Notes: a model not told the origin generated them from the sequence alone. A stretch of DNA of 64,000 bases from Pseudomonas sp. 8AS (GCF_902506505.1 NZ_LR733406.1:3718693-3782692), one strand, 5' to 3'; positions 42,432-51,386 are shown, counted from the first letter of the stretch. Translations and numbers: made by a program.

Positions 42432-42749
42432 GACGCGCTTGACGATCTTCCGAGTCCGCGCCAGGCGGGGTGTCCCGCCCAGTGGCAAAACAGCCCCCGC
42501 AGGTTGGGTGCTGGCGATTCAAATGGCCGAGCAAGCGCTTTTTACCAGCGACACATGCGCAGCATTGTTTCCGCTCGCCGCCCGGGCCGTGCACGACACG
42601 TGCAGCGACGGCGACCGGGACGGCCGGAGGCCGGCCAAACAGCACGACCGACAATCCCCGGAAGATTGAACATCGGCGCCGGCATAGGCAGACTCTCGCC
42701 CCATAACAGCCTGTTCGCTCAGGCCACAGAAACGCTCTGGAACATTGCA
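42432..42749. other. Gene-free stretch between DUF2789 and the L,D-transpeptidase gene
   Basis: This 318-bp region has no convincing ORF or RNA gene. It contains a GGCGGG-GTGT-CCCGCC hairpin (42464-42479), lacking a T-run, and GC-rich inverted repeats near 42615-42635. The promoter of the next gene must be here but is not obvious. Confidence 0.45.
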
Positions 42750-43253
42750 ATGCGCTGGTTGCTCGCCGCCCTCTGTCTTTCCCTCGCCTGTCTCGCCAAC
42801 GCCACGACGGCCCCGACCCTACGCGGCAAGCCAATCGACAAGGTGCTGGTGGTCAAATCCGAGCGCAAGCTGCACCTGATGGCCCGCGGCGAAGTGCTCA
42901 AGTCCTACCGGGTATCGCTCGGCAAGCAGCCCAAGGGCGCCAAGCTGCGCGAAGGCGACAGCCGCACACCGGAAGGCTTCTATTGGATCGACTGGCGCAA
43001 GACCAGCGAGAAGTACAACCTGTCGATGCACATCTCCTACCCCAATGCCCGCGACGCCGCCAACGCGCGCAAGAAAGGCGTGCCGCCCGGCGGCATGATC
43101 ATGATCCATGGTACCCCGCTGGACGCCGAATACCCCGAGTGGTACTTCCACACCCTCGACTGGACCGAGGGCTGCATCGCCATGAAGAACGCCGACATGC
43201 GCGAGATCTGGAGCCTGGTCAAGGACGGCACGCTGATCGAGATCCGCCCCTAG
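42750..43253 (+). CDS. L,D-transpeptidase family (YkuD-fold) protein
   Basis: A 167-residue exported protein with signal peptide MRWLLAALCLSLACLANA. The YkuD-fold domain (IDKVLVVKSERKLHLMARGEVLKSY; SRTPEGFYWIDWR) has the catalytic set MIMIHG (His) and DWTEGCIAM (Cys), so the usual S/T-H-G-C is T-E-G-C. Such enzymes link peptidoglycan stems or attach or detach lipoproteins; the YafK/DpaA branch, with a similar Cys motif, is an amidase. Which activity applies is uncertain. Confidence 0.88.
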   Translation: MRWLLAALCLSLACLANATTAPTLRGKPIDKVLVVKSERKLHLMARGEVLKSYRVSLGKQPKGAKLREGDSRTPEGFYWIDWRKTSEKYNLSMHISYPNARDAANARKKGVPPGGMIMIHGTPLDAEYPEWYFHTLDWTEGCIAMKNADMREIWSLVKDGTLIEIRP

Positions 43254-43359
43254 CCCACCCCCGCCTCACCCGCGGGCGCCTTGCGCTCGCCCGGCCGGCA
43301 CTTGAAGCGCCCGCCGATCTCCACGATCATGCCCGCCCCACATGGATCAGGACCCGCAC

Positions 43360-43689
43360 ATGGAACAGCAACAGCAGCACTCCGGGCTCGGCATCGCCTC
43401 GTTCACCCTCAGCATCGCCTGCACCATTCTGCTGTTCCTGCTGTTTCTGATCGCCGGCGTGATGGAAGCCTCGACCCCGGGCGGGATCGACGAGGAGTCG
43501 GTCGAGGCCGTGATGCTCGGCCTGTTCATCATCTTCCTGCTGTTCCTCAATCTGCTGGCCATCGGCCTGGGCATCGGCGGCCTGTGCCAGAGCGAGCGCA
43601 AGAAGATCTTCGCCATCCTCGGCAGCATTTTCGCCGCACTGACCACCCTGCTCGCGGTGCTGCTGATGATCATCGGCAACGCCCTGTGA
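43360..43689 (+). CDS. Small hypothetical membrane protein
   Basis: A 109-residue protein of unknown family, with a Gln-rich N-terminus and three hydrophobic segments (about 14-35, 52-75 and 86-108). A short acidic loop (DEESVEAV) and a basic one (SERKKIF) separate them, suggesting an inner-membrane protein with three spans. ATG 43360 has AGGA seven bases upstream and is preferred to ATG 43342. No relation to its neighbours is evident. Confidence 0.7.
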   Translation: MEQQQQHSGLGIASFTLSIACTILLFLLFLIAGVMEASTPGGIDEESVEAVMLGLFIIFLLFLNLLAIGLGIGGLCQSERKKIFAILGSIFAALTTLLAVLLMIIGNAL

Positions 43690-43774
43690 AGGAAGCGCGA
43701 CGTCGGTAGATGTTTGCGCCCCTCTCTCTTGCGCGATAACTTGTTGCCTTCACCCCTGAGCGCGGGATAGCCCG

Positions 43775-44224
43775 ATGAAACAGACCAACTCCTGTGCCGC
43801 CCTGCAGCTGGACAACCAGCTGTGCTTCGCCCTGCACTCGACTTCGCTGCTGATGACCAAGGCCTACAAACCGCTGCTGCAGAGCATCGGCCTGACCTAC
43901 CCGCAGTACCTGGCCATGCTGGTGCTGTGGGAAGGTGACGGCATCACCGTCGGCGAAATCAGCGCCCGCCTGCTCACCGACCCCGGCTCGCTGACCCCGC
44001 TGCTCAAGCGCCTGGAAGGCGAAGGCCTGCTCACGCGCACCCGCAGCAGCGCCGACGAGCGAGTGGTCGAGCTGCGCCTGACCGACAAGGGCCGCGCACT
44101 GCAGCAGCAGGCCGAGGGCTTTCCCGCCTGCATCGTCGCCGCCAGCGGCCACAGCAGCGCCGAGCTGATGGCCCTCAAGGACGAACTGGTCACGCTGCGC
44201 AACAAACTGCAGCAGGCCATCTAA
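43775..44224 (+). CDS. ohrR: Organic hydroperoxide-sensing repressor OhrR
   Basis: A 149-residue MarR-family repressor. LDNQLCFALHSTSLLMTKAY places Cys17 at the peroxide-reactive cysteine of OhrR, and Cys119 near the C-terminus could be the resolving cysteine of the two-Cys type. The winged helix-turn-helix includes TVGEISARLLTDPGSLTPLLKRLE and the wing RTRSSADERVVELRLTDKG. Oxidation by organic peroxides releases DNA. It is immediately upstream of ohr in the same direction. Confidence 0.94.
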   Translation: MKQTNSCAALQLDNQLCFALHSTSLLMTKAYKPLLQSIGLTYPQYLAMLVLWEGDGITVGEISARLLTDPGSLTPLLKRLEGEGLLTRTRSSADERVVELRLTDKGRALQQQAEGFPACIVAASGHSSAELMALKDELVTLRNKLQQAI

Positions 44225-44381
44225 ACCTGCGGCCAGAACAGCGGCCGCTGGCTGATTGCGCCAGCGCCACAGCCGGCAACCCGCGCGACTGCACGCCCTC
44301 GCCTGTCGCGCCACGCCCAGGTGCACGCTGCACTTATTCCTGAAAGGCATTTCCCTATAGTAATTCATTCAAACAAATATC

Positions 44382-44411
44382 TTGCGCACTAAATTTATTC
44401 GCACTACATTT
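44382..44411 (+). promoter_or_regulatory. ohr promoter with tandem repeats (candidate OhrR operator)
   Basis: TTGCGC (44382-44387) and TACATT (44405-44410) are spaced 17 bp, a fair sigma-70 promoter 58 bp before ohr. Two copies of GCACTAmATTT (44386-44396 and 44401-44411, 10 of 11 identical) overlap the -35 and -10, and an imperfect inverted copy lies at 44423-44441. This AT-rich island is the likely OhrR site. Confidence 0.5.
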
Positions 44412-44474
44412 CGCTTCGCCAGCTTAGTTAGCGCGCAATATTTTTGATAGCAAACTTAATCCGGAGATTCCGCC

Positions 44475-44903
44475 ATGCAAAGCATCCAAGCCCTCTATAC
44501 CGCCACCGCCACTGCTACCGGGGGCCGCGACGGCCGCGCCGTGTCCTCCGACGGTTTCCTCGACGTGAAGCTGACCACCCCGCGCGAGCTGGGCGGCCAG
44601 GGCGGCGAGGCGACCAACCCGGAGCAACTGTTCGCCGCCGGCTACTCGGCCTGCTTCATCGGCGCCCTGAAGTTCGTGGCCAGCCAGAAGAAGCAGGCCC
44701 TGCCGGCCGCCACCTCGATTACCGGCAAGGTCGGCATCGGCCAGATTCCCGGCGGCTTCGGCCTGGAAGTACAGCTCGACATCAGCCTGCCGGGCCTTGA
44801 ACAGGCCGTGGCCGACGAACTGGTCGCCGCCGCCCACCAGGTCTGCCCGTACTCCAACGCCACCCGCGGCAATATCGAGGTACGCCTGAACGTCGCCGTC
44901 TAA
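44475..44903 (+). CDS. ohr: Organic hydroperoxide resistance protein Ohr
   Basis: Ohr is a thiol peroxidase reducing organic hydroperoxides with lipoylated proteins as electron donors. The 142-residue OsmC-fold protein has the two catalytic cysteines: Cys60 in GYSACFIGAL and Cys124 in VCPYSNATRG. Arg20 and Glu50 of the active site are in GGRDGR and TNPEQLF. It is preceded by GGAG and its own promoter, and followed by a bidirectional terminator. Confidence 0.97.
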   Translation: MQSIQALYTATATATGGRDGRAVSSDGFLDVKLTTPRELGGQGGEATNPEQLFAAGYSACFIGALKFVASQKKQALPAATSITGKVGIGQIPGGFGLEVQLDISLPGLEQAVADELVAAAHQVCPYSNATRGNIEVRLNVAV

Positions 44904-44929
44904 GCCGCGCGGGCCCGCACAAAGCCAAA

Positions 44930-44975
44930 AACACGAAGCCCCGGCTTGCCAATGCAAGCCGGGGCTTCGTTTACC
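44930..44975. terminator. Bidirectional terminator between ohr and the convergent Nif3-like gene
   Basis: A perfect 16-bp stem (44934-44949 with 44954-44969) with loop CAAT is flanked by AAAAACA on the left and GTTTA on the right, so it can work in both directions. Confidence 0.85.
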
Positions 44976-44985
44976 GTGTTTGGCG

Positions 44986-45303
44986 TCAGAACTGCAGGTC
45001 GGACAAACGCCAGACATCAAACGCCGGCGTTTCATAAGGGTGAGCCTTCTTCATGGCCTTGACCGTGTCATGCAGGAGCTCGTCGGCCACCACCAGCTCG
45101 ACCTTCCACTCCGCCACCTGGTGCACCTGCCCGTGAAAGCCGAGGTACGGCTCGCTGCCCTCCAGCGGGCGATACTGGCCCTGGCCCAGGACCTGCCAGC
45201 AGCAACTGTCATACTTGCCAATGCGTCCTGCCCCAGCGGCGAACACCGCCGTCTTGACCACATCCAGGTGGCTTTCCGGCACATAGAAACACAGCTTGTA
45301 CAT
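44986..45303 (-). CDS. Nif3-like/YqfO C-terminal-domain family protein
   Basis: A 105-residue stand-alone protein equal to the PII-like insert domain of YqfO/NIF3: MYKLCFYVPESHLDVVKTAVFAAGAG, KYDSCCWQVLGQGQYRP, and the hallmark AHPYETPAFDVW near the end. Function unknown; the PII-like fold suggests ligand binding. The start is ATG 45303. It converges on ohr. Confidence 0.88.
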   Translation of the reverse strand: MYKLCFYVPESHLDVVKTAVFAAGAGRIGKYDSCCWQVLGQGQYRPLEGSEPYLGFHGQVHQVAEWKVELVVADELLHDTVKAMKKAHPYETPAFDVWRLSDLQF

Positions 45304-45480
45304 CCGCTTCTCCAAAGTGCATCGACGAATACGGGAGCCTCGCGACTCGCCCTGCCACAGCAATAATGGCATTTTGCCTTATTTGCCACCCGTGGCACAG
45401 TTCGCAACTCTGCATAGGACTCTCGGAAAGCCTGATAGTCCATTTTCTGGTTAGAGCAGTTGGCCATAAGCCAGACCGGC

Positions 45481-45756
45481 TTAATCACCCCTGGTGAAGC
45501 GTTGCCAGCGTGCCTTGAGCCCTGCGGCCGGCGGGCTGTGGCTGCCATCGCAATAGGGCAGGCGCTGCGACCGGCCGCAGCGGCACAGCAGCAAATGTTG
45601 CTCACGCGTAGGCTGCAGGTGCAAGCCATCACTGCAGGCAGGGGAACAATCGGGCAGTGCAGGCGAGCGCCCGCAGCGGCATAGCAGCAAGGTCTCACCC
45701 GGCTTGACCAGGCGTACCTCGGGAAGAATGGAGGGGATGGAGTCGCTGTCGGGCAT
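45481..45756 (-). CDS. CDGSH iron-sulfur domain protein
   Basis: A 91-residue protein with one complete CDGSH motif, CRCGRSQRLPYCDGSH (Cys58, Cys60, Cys69, His73), which would hold a 2Fe-2S cluster, and an earlier degenerate copy, CRCGRSPALPDCSPAC (from Cys26), where the CDGSH core is lost. It is probably an electron-transfer or cluster protein in the cytoplasm; its partner is unknown. It lies 94 bp downstream of purL on the same strand, with a hairpin between. Confidence 0.85.
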   Translation of the reverse strand: MPDSDSIPSILPEVRLVKPGETLLLCRCGRSPALPDCSPACSDGLHLQPTREQHLLLCRCGRSQRLPYCDGSHSPPAAGLKARWQRFTRGD

Positions 45757-45779
45757 CGCCGCCGTCTCGCGCGAGTGCC

Positions 45780-45806
45780 GCAGGGCGGCGGTGAGCGCCG
45801 CCCTGC
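45780..45806. other. 11-bp perfect hairpin between purL and the CDGSH gene
   Basis: GCAGGGCGGCG (45780-45790) and CGCCGCCCTGC (45796-45806) form a perfect stem with a 5-nt loop. No T-run follows, so it may be an attenuator or RNA-stability element, or a small repeat. Confidence 0.5.
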
Positions 45807-45850
45807 CCCGCGTTACGGGAAAGGGCGACGCCGCAGTCGGCAGGCGCCGA

Positions 45851-48800
45851 TCAGTCGACCCAGACGCGGGCGTTGCGGAACATGCGCAGCCAGCCGGCGT
45901 CTTCCTGCCACTCGTCCGGGCGCCAGGATTGCTGCACGGCACGGAATACCCGCTCCGGGTGCGGCATCATGATGGTCACCCGGCCGTCGCGGCTGCACAG
46001 GCCGGTGATCCCGCGCGGCGAGCCGTTCGGGTTGGCCGGGTAGCTCTCGGTGACCTTGCCCTGGTTGTCGACGAAACGCAGCGCCACGGTGCCGGACAGA
46101 TCGGCTTCGAGCAGGGCTTCCTCGCTCTCGAACTCGGCATGCCCTTCGCCGTGGGCGATGGCGATCGGCAGGCGCGAGCCAGCCATGCCGCGCAGGAAGA
46201 TCGAGGCCGACTCCTGTACCTGGACCATCGCCACGCGCGCCTCGAACTGCTCCGAGCGGTTGCGCACGAAGTGCGGCCAGAACTCGGTACCCGGAATCAG
46301 CTCGTGCAGGTTGCTCATCATCTGGCAGCCGTTGCACACGCCGAGGGCGAAGCTGTCCTTGCGCTCGAAGAAGGCCTGGAAGCCGTCGCGGGCACGGGCG
46401 TTGAACAGGATCGACTTGGCCCAGCCCTCGCCGGCGCCCAGCACGTCACCGTAGGAGAAGCCACCGCAGGCCACCAGGCCCTTGAACTCTTCCAGGCTGA
46501 CGCGACCGCTGAGGATATCGCTCATGTGCACGTCGATGGCGCTGAACCCGGCGCGGTCGAAGGCCGCGGCCATTTCCACCTGGCCGTTGACGCCCTGCTC
46601 GCGCAGCACCGCCACCCGCGGACGCACGCCTTTCTTGATGTACGGCGCGGCAATGTCCTGGTTGACGTCGAAGCTGAGCTTCACCGACAGGCCCGGGTTG
46701 TCCTCGTCGAGGATGCTGTCGAACTCCTGTTCGGCGCAGCTGGCATTGTCGCGCAGGCGCTGGATCTGGTAGCTGGTCTCGGCCCACTGGCGCTGCAGCA
46801 GGCGGCGCTGACCGCCGAATACCGGCTCGCCGTTGAAGCTGATGGCCACGTCGCTGCCGTTGATCGGCTGGCCGATCACGGCCACGCAGTCGCCCAGGCC
46901 GGCGGCGCTGAACTGCGCCAGCACTTCCGGAGTGGCGTCCTGGTGCACCTGGATCACCGCGCCCAGCTCTTCGCTAAACAGCACCGCCGCAATGTCGTCC
47001 TTGCCATCGGCCAGGGCGTCGAGGAACAGGTTCAGGCCACAGTGACCGGCGAAGGCCATTTCCAGCGCGGTGGTCAGCAGACCGCCGTCGGAACGGTCGT
47101 GGTAGGCCAGCAGGTGACCATCGGCATTCAGGCCCTGGATCACCGCGAAGAAGGCCTTGAGGTCTTCGGCATCGTCGACATCCGGCACGCTCTGGCCGAG
47201 CTTGCCGTAGGTCTGCGCGAGGATCGAGCCGCCCATGCGGTTCTGCCCGCGGCCCAGGTCGATCAGGATCAGGTCGGTCTCGCCCTTGTCCAGGCGCAGC
47301 TGCGGGGTCAGGCTCTGGCGGATATCGACGACCGGGGCGAAGCCGGTGATCACCAGCGACAGCGGCGAGGTCACGCTCTTGTCGACGCCTTCATCCTGCC
47401 AGCGGGTCTTCATCGACATCGAGTCCTTGCCCACCGGGATGGTGATGCCCAGTGCCGGGCACAGCTCCATGCCGACGGCCTGTACCGTGTCGTACAGACG
47501 GGCGTCCTCGCCCGGGTGGCCGGCGGCGGCCATCCAGTTGGCCGACAGCTTGATGTCGGACAGCTTGTCGATGCGCGAGGCGGCCAGGTTGGTGATGGTC
47601 TCGCCGACCGCCATGCGCCCGGAGGCCGGGGCGTCGAGCAGGGCCAGCGGGGTGCGCTCGCCCATGGCCATGGCTTCACCGGTGTAGACGTCGAAGCTGG
47701 TGGCGGTGACGGCACAGTCGGCCACCGGTACCTGCCACGGGCCGACCATCTGGTCGCGGGCCACCAGGCCGGTGATGCTGCGGTCGCCGATAGTGATCAG
47801 GAAGCTCTTGCTGGCCACGGCCGGGTGACGCAGCACGCGGCTGACCGCGTCGTCGATATCGACGCTGGCGGCGCTGAAGTCATCGCCCTGCTCCGCCTCG
47901 CGGGTCACGCTGCGGTGCATGCGCGGCGGTTTGCCGAGCAGCACTTCGAGCGGCATGTCCACCGGCTTGTTGCCGAAGTGGCTGTCGGACACGGTCAGGT
48001 GCGGCTCGGCGATGGCCTCGCCGACCACGGCGAACGGGCAGCGCTCGCGCTCGCAGATGGCCTTGAAGCGCTCGAAGTCGGCGGCGTCGACCGACATCAC
48101 GTAGCGTTCCTGGGACTCGTTGCACCAGATTTCGTGCGGGGCCATGCCCGGCTCGTCGTTGGGCACGGCGCGCAGCTCGAAGCGACCGCCGCGGCCACCG
48201 TCGTTGATCAGCTCCGGCAGGGCGTTGGAGATGCCGCCGGCGCCGACGTCGTGGATGAACTTGATTGGGTTGGCATCGCCCAGCTGCCAGCAGCGGTCGA
48301 TGACTTCCTGGCAGCGCCGTTCCATTTCCGGGTTGTCGCGCTGCACCGAGGCGAAATCCAGGTCGGCGGAGCTGGCGCCTGTGGCCATCGAGGAAGCGGC
48401 GCCGCCGCCCAGGCCGATGAGCATGGCCGGGCCGCCGAGCACGATCAGCTTGGCGCCGACCGAGATCTCGCCCTTCTGCACATGCTCTTCGCGGATGTTG
48501 CCCATGCCGCCGGCGAGCATGATCGGCTTGTGGTAGCCGCGCACTTCCTCGCCGCGCGGCGTATTCACCGCCTGCTCGAAAGTACGGAAGTAGCCGTTCA
48601 GCGCCGGGCGGCCGAACTCGTTGTTGAACGCGGCGCCGCCCAGCGGGCCTTCGATCATGATGTCCAGCGCGGTGACGATGCGCTCGGGCTTGCCGTAGGG
48701 CTTCTCCCAGGGCTGCTCGAAGCCGGGGATCTGCAGGTTGGATACGCTGAAACCGGTCAGGCCGGCCTTCGGCTTGGCGCCGCGACCGGTGGCGCCCTCG

Positions 48801-49747
48801 TCGCGGATCTCGCCGCCGGAGCCGGTGGAGGCGCCGGGGAAGGGGGCGATGGCGGTCGGGTGGTTGTGGGTTTCCACCTTCATCAGGATATGCACCGGCT
48901 CGACGCTGGCGCCGTATTCGCGGGTGTCCGGATTGGGGAAGAAGCGCCCGGCCTGATGGCCGACGATCACCGAGGCGTTGTCCTTGTAGGCGCTCAATAC
49001 GCCTTCGCTGTGCATCTGGTAGGTGTTCTTGATCATGCCGAACAGGGACTTGTCCTGGCTCTGGCCGTCGATATCCCAGCTGGCGTTGAAGATCTTGTGC
49101 CGGCAGTGCTCGGAGTTGGCCTGGGCGAACATCATCAGTTCGATGTCGTGCGGATTGCGCCCCAGCTCGGTGAAGCTCTTCACCAGGTAGTCGATTTCGT
49201 CTTCGGCCAGGGCCAGGCCGAGCTGGACGTTGGCCTGTTCCAGGGCAGCGCGCCCGCCGCCGAGCACATCCACGGCGGTCAGCGGCTTGGGCTGGGCATG
49301 GCTGAACAGATCGGCGGCCTGCTCCATGTGGCTCAGCACCAGCTGGGTCATGCGGTCATGCAGCAGGGTGGCAGCGGCCTGGATATCGGCCTCGCTCAGC
49401 TCGCCGCTGACGTAATAGGCGATGCCGCGCTCCAGGCGCTGGATCTTCGCCAGGCCGCAGTTGCGAGCGATGTCGCTGGCCTTGCTCGACCAGGGCGAAA
49501 TGGTGCCGAAACGCGGAATGGTGAGAAACAGGCGGCCGTTCGGCTCCTGCACCGGCACGCTCGGCCCGTACCGCAGCAGACGGGCCAGCACCTGCTCTTC
49601 GTCGGCAGTGAGCACCCCGGTGACATCGGCAAAATGCGCGAACTCGGCGTACAGACCAGTCACGGCGGGGACCTTGGCGGTCAATTGCGAAAGCAGTTTG
49701 CCGTGACGGAAGGCGGAAAGAGCGGGCGCGCCGCGCAGGATCAACAT
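45851..49747 (-). CDS. purL: Phosphoribosylformylglycinamidine synthase
   Basis: PurL converts FGAR and glutamine to FGAM in purine synthesis. The 1298-residue single-chain (large) form has an N-terminal PurS-like part, two AIRS-like synthetase halves (NSEHCRHKIFN near 215, GRGAKPKAGLTGFSVSNL, GAAFNNEFGRPAL, DRSDGGLLTTALEMAFAG) and a C-terminal glutamine amidotransferase with GVCNGCQMM (nucleophile Cys) and HGEGH. ATG 49747 has GAGG nine bases upstream. A minus-strand -10 (TAGAAT, 49789-49794) lies 42 bp upstream, with no good -35. mltF is divergent. Confidence 0.98.
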   Translation of the reverse strand: MLILRGAPALSAFRHGKLLSQLTAKVPAVTGLYAEFAHFADVTGVLTADEEQVLARLLRYGPSVPVQEPNGRLFLTIPRFGTISPWSSKASDIARNCGLAKIQRLERGIAYYVSGELSEADIQAAATLLHDRMTQLVLSHMEQAADLFSHAQPKPLTAVDVLGGGRAALEQANVQLGLALAEDEIDYLVKSFTELGRNPHDIELMMFAQANSEHCRHKIFNASWDIDGQSQDKSLFGMIKNTYQMHSEGVLSAYKDNASVIVGHQAGRFFPNPDTREYGASVEPVHILMKVETHNHPTAIAPFPGASTGSGGEIRDEGATGRGAKPKAGLTGFSVSNLQIPGFEQPWEKPYGKPERIVTALDIMIEGPLGGAAFNNEFGRPALNGYFRTFEQAVNTPRGEEVRGYHKPIMLAGGMGNIREEHVQKGEISVGAKLIVLGGPAMLIGLGGGAASSMATGASSADLDFASVQRDNPEMERRCQEVIDRCWQLGDANPIKFIHDVGAGGISNALPELINDGGRGGRFELRAVPNDEPGMAPHEIWCNESQERYVMSVDAADFERFKAICERERCPFAVVGEAIAEPHLTVSDSHFGNKPVDMPLEVLLGKPPRMHRSVTREAEQGDDFSAASVDIDDAVSRVLRHPAVASKSFLITIGDRSITGLVARDQMVGPWQVPVADCAVTATSFDVYTGEAMAMGERTPLALLDAPASGRMAVGETITNLAASRIDKLSDIKLSANWMAAAGHPGEDARLYDTVQAVGMELCPALGITIPVGKDSMSMKTRWQDEGVDKSVTSPLSLVITGFAPVVDIRQSLTPQLRLDKGETDLILIDLGRGQNRMGGSILAQTYGKLGQSVPDVDDAEDLKAFFAVIQGLNADGHLLAYHDRSDGGLLTTALEMAFAGHCGLNLFLDALADGKDDIAAVLFSEELGAVIQVHQDATPEVLAQFSAAGLGDCVAVIGQPINGSDVAISFNGEPVFGGQRRLLQRQWAETSYQIQRLRDNASCAEQEFDSILDEDNPGLSVKLSFDVNQDIAAPYIKKGVRPRVAVLREQGVNGQVEMAAAFDRAGFSAIDVHMSDILSGRVSLEEFKGLVACGGFSYGDVLGAGEGWAKSILFNARARDGFQAFFERKDSFALGVCNGCQMMSNLHELIPGTEFWPHFVRNRSEQFEARVAMVQVQESASIFLRGMAGSRLPIAIAHGEGHAEFESEEALLEADLSGTVALRFVDNQGKVTESYPANPNGSPRGITGLCSRDGRVTIMMPHPERVFRAVQQSWRPDEWQEDAGWLRMFRNARVWVD

Positions 49748-49873
49748 CGTGAACAGCCTCTGGGAAGGGGTGTGCTTTGAGGCCGTGCATTCTAGCCTAA
49801 AGCGCCGCCGGGCGGCACCCGTAAGGAGGCAGGCGGCCACGGACCTAGCAGAGCCCCCTACCACTGTCGAGAT

Positions 49874-49901
49874 ATGGCAGGCGCCGGCCTTTGCGTATAC
49901 T
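49874..49901 (+). promoter_or_regulatory. Promoter of mltF directly at the start codon
   Basis: ATGGCA (49874-49879) and TATACT (49896-49901) are spaced 16 bp. The predicted transcript start, 6-8 bp past the -10, falls at about 49908, the A of the mltF ATG, and no ribosome-binding site precedes the codon. The mRNA may be leaderless. Confidence 0.5.
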
Positions 49902-49907
49902 GCGCCG

Positions 49908-51386
49908 ATGTTTGCACAAACTGCGTTGCGCATCCGCACTGCCGCCTGGCTGCTGGCGACCGCAATCCCTCTGCTGCTCGCGGGCTGTGATGGTGATGGC
50001 GAGGTCACCAAGCAGCCCAGCGCCCTCGAGCGCGTCCAGAAGGAGGGCGTGCTGCGGGTGGTCACCCGCAACAGCCCGGCCACCTACTTCCAGGACCGCA
50101 GCGGCGAAACCGGCTTCGAATACGAATTGGTCAAGCGCTTCGCCGAGAACCTGGGCGTCGAGCTGCAGATCGAGACCGCCGACAACCTCGACGACCTGTT
50201 CAGCCGCCTGAATCAGCCGGACGGCCCGGAGCTGGCTGCCGCCGGCCTGGTCGACAGCGCCGGGCGCAAGAGCCAGGCGCAGTTTTCCCAGCCCTACCTG
50301 CAGGTCACCCCGCAGGTCATCTACCGCAACGGCCAGCCCCGCCCCTCGCGCCCCGACGACCTGATCGGCAAGCGCATCCTGGTGCTGCAGGGCAGCAGCC
50401 ATGCCGAACAGCTGGCGCAGCTGAAAACCACCCTGCCCGCGCTCAAGTACGAAGAATCCGCCGCCGTCGAGGTGGTCGATCTGCTGCGCATGGTCGACGA
50501 AGGGCAGATCGACCTGACCCTGGTCGACTCCAACGAACTGGCGATGAACCAGGTGTACTTCCCCAACGTGCGCGTGGCCTTCGACCTGGGCGACGCCAGC
50601 AACCTGGGCTGGGCGGTGGCCGGCGGCACGGACGACAGCCTGCTGCAGGAGGTCAACCACTTCCTCGCCCTGGTCGAGGAAAACGGCAGCCTGCAGCGCC
50701 TCAAGCAGCGCTACTACGGGCATGTCGACGTACTCGGTTATGTCGGCGCCTACACCTTCGCCAAGCACCTGCAGCAGCGCCTGCCGCGCTACGAGCAGCA
50801 CTTCAAGCAGGCCGCCGAGAAGCACAAGGTCGACTGGCGCCTGCTGGCCGCCATCGGCTACCAGGAGTCGCTGTGGCAGCCGGATGCCACCTCCAAGACC
50901 GGCGTGCGCGGCCTGATGATGCTGACCCAGGGCACCGCCCAGGCCATGGGCGTGGCCAATCGCCTGGACGCCCGGCAGAGCATCCTGGGTGGCGGCAAGT
51001 ACCTGGCGCTGATCCACGGCAGCCTGGCCGAGGACCTGGAGGAACCGGATCGCACCTGGTTCGCCCTGGCCGCCTACAACATCGGCATCGCCCACCTGGG
51101 CGATGCGCGCAAGCTGGCCAAGGCCGAAGGCCTGAACCCGGACAAGTGGCTGGACGTGCAGAAGATGCTGCCACGCCTGGCGCAGAAGCAGTGGTACAGC
51201 AAGACCCGCTACGGCTACGCGCGCGGCGGCGAAACCGTGCATTTCGTGCGCAACATCCGCCGCTACTACGACATCCTCAACTGGGTGACCCAGCCGCAGC
51301 TGGAAGGCACCCAGGTCGCCGAAAGCGGCATCCACGTGCCGGGCGTCAACCGCACCCTGCCCAAGGAAGAGCCCACCCAGCTCTGA
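49908..51386 (+). CDS. mltF: Membrane-bound lytic murein transglycosylase MltF
   Basis: MltF cleaves peptidoglycan to 1,6-anhydro products. The 492-residue lipoprotein has a signal ending LLLAGC (lipobox; Cys near 26), an SBP_bac_3-like regulatory domain that senses muropeptides (about 45-265) and a C-terminal SLT domain with the catalytic Glu in GYQESLWQPDATS and GVRGLMMLT. It is divergent from purL, as I recall in other Pseudomonas. No ribosome site is visible upstream of the ATG. Confidence 0.96.
   Translation: MFAQTALRIRTAAWLLATAIPLLLAGCDGDGEVTKQPSALERVQKEGVLRVVTRNSPATYFQDRSGETGFEYELVKRFAENLGVELQIETADNLDDLFSRLNQPDGPELAAAGLVDSAGRKSQAQFSQPYLQVTPQVIYRNGQPRPSRPDDLIGKRILVLQGSSHAEQLAQLKTTLPALKYEESAAVEVVDLLRMVDEGQIDLTLVDSNELAMNQVYFPNVRVAFDLGDASNLGWAVAGGTDDSLLQEVNHFLALVEENGSLQRLKQRYYGHVDVLGYVGAYTFAKHLQQRLPRYEQHFKQAAEKHKVDWRLLAAIGYQESLWQPDATSKTGVRGLMMLTQGTAQAMGVANRLDARQSILGGGKYLALIHGSLAEDLEEPDRTWFALAAYNIGIAHLGDARKLAKAEGLNPDKWLDVQKMLPRLAQKQWYSKTRYGYARGGETVHFVRNIRRYYDILNWVTQPQLEGTQVAESGIHVPGVNRTLPKEEPTQL

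Noticed and set aside
42432..42749. Possible tRNA or small RNA in the 318-bp gap
   Set aside because: Hairpins are present but no cloverleaf, promoter-terminator pair or known RNA motif could be made out.
45704..49780. A 1358-codon plus-strand open frame opposite purL
   Set aside because: Antisense shadow; composition follows codon bias of purL and no domain is recognizable.
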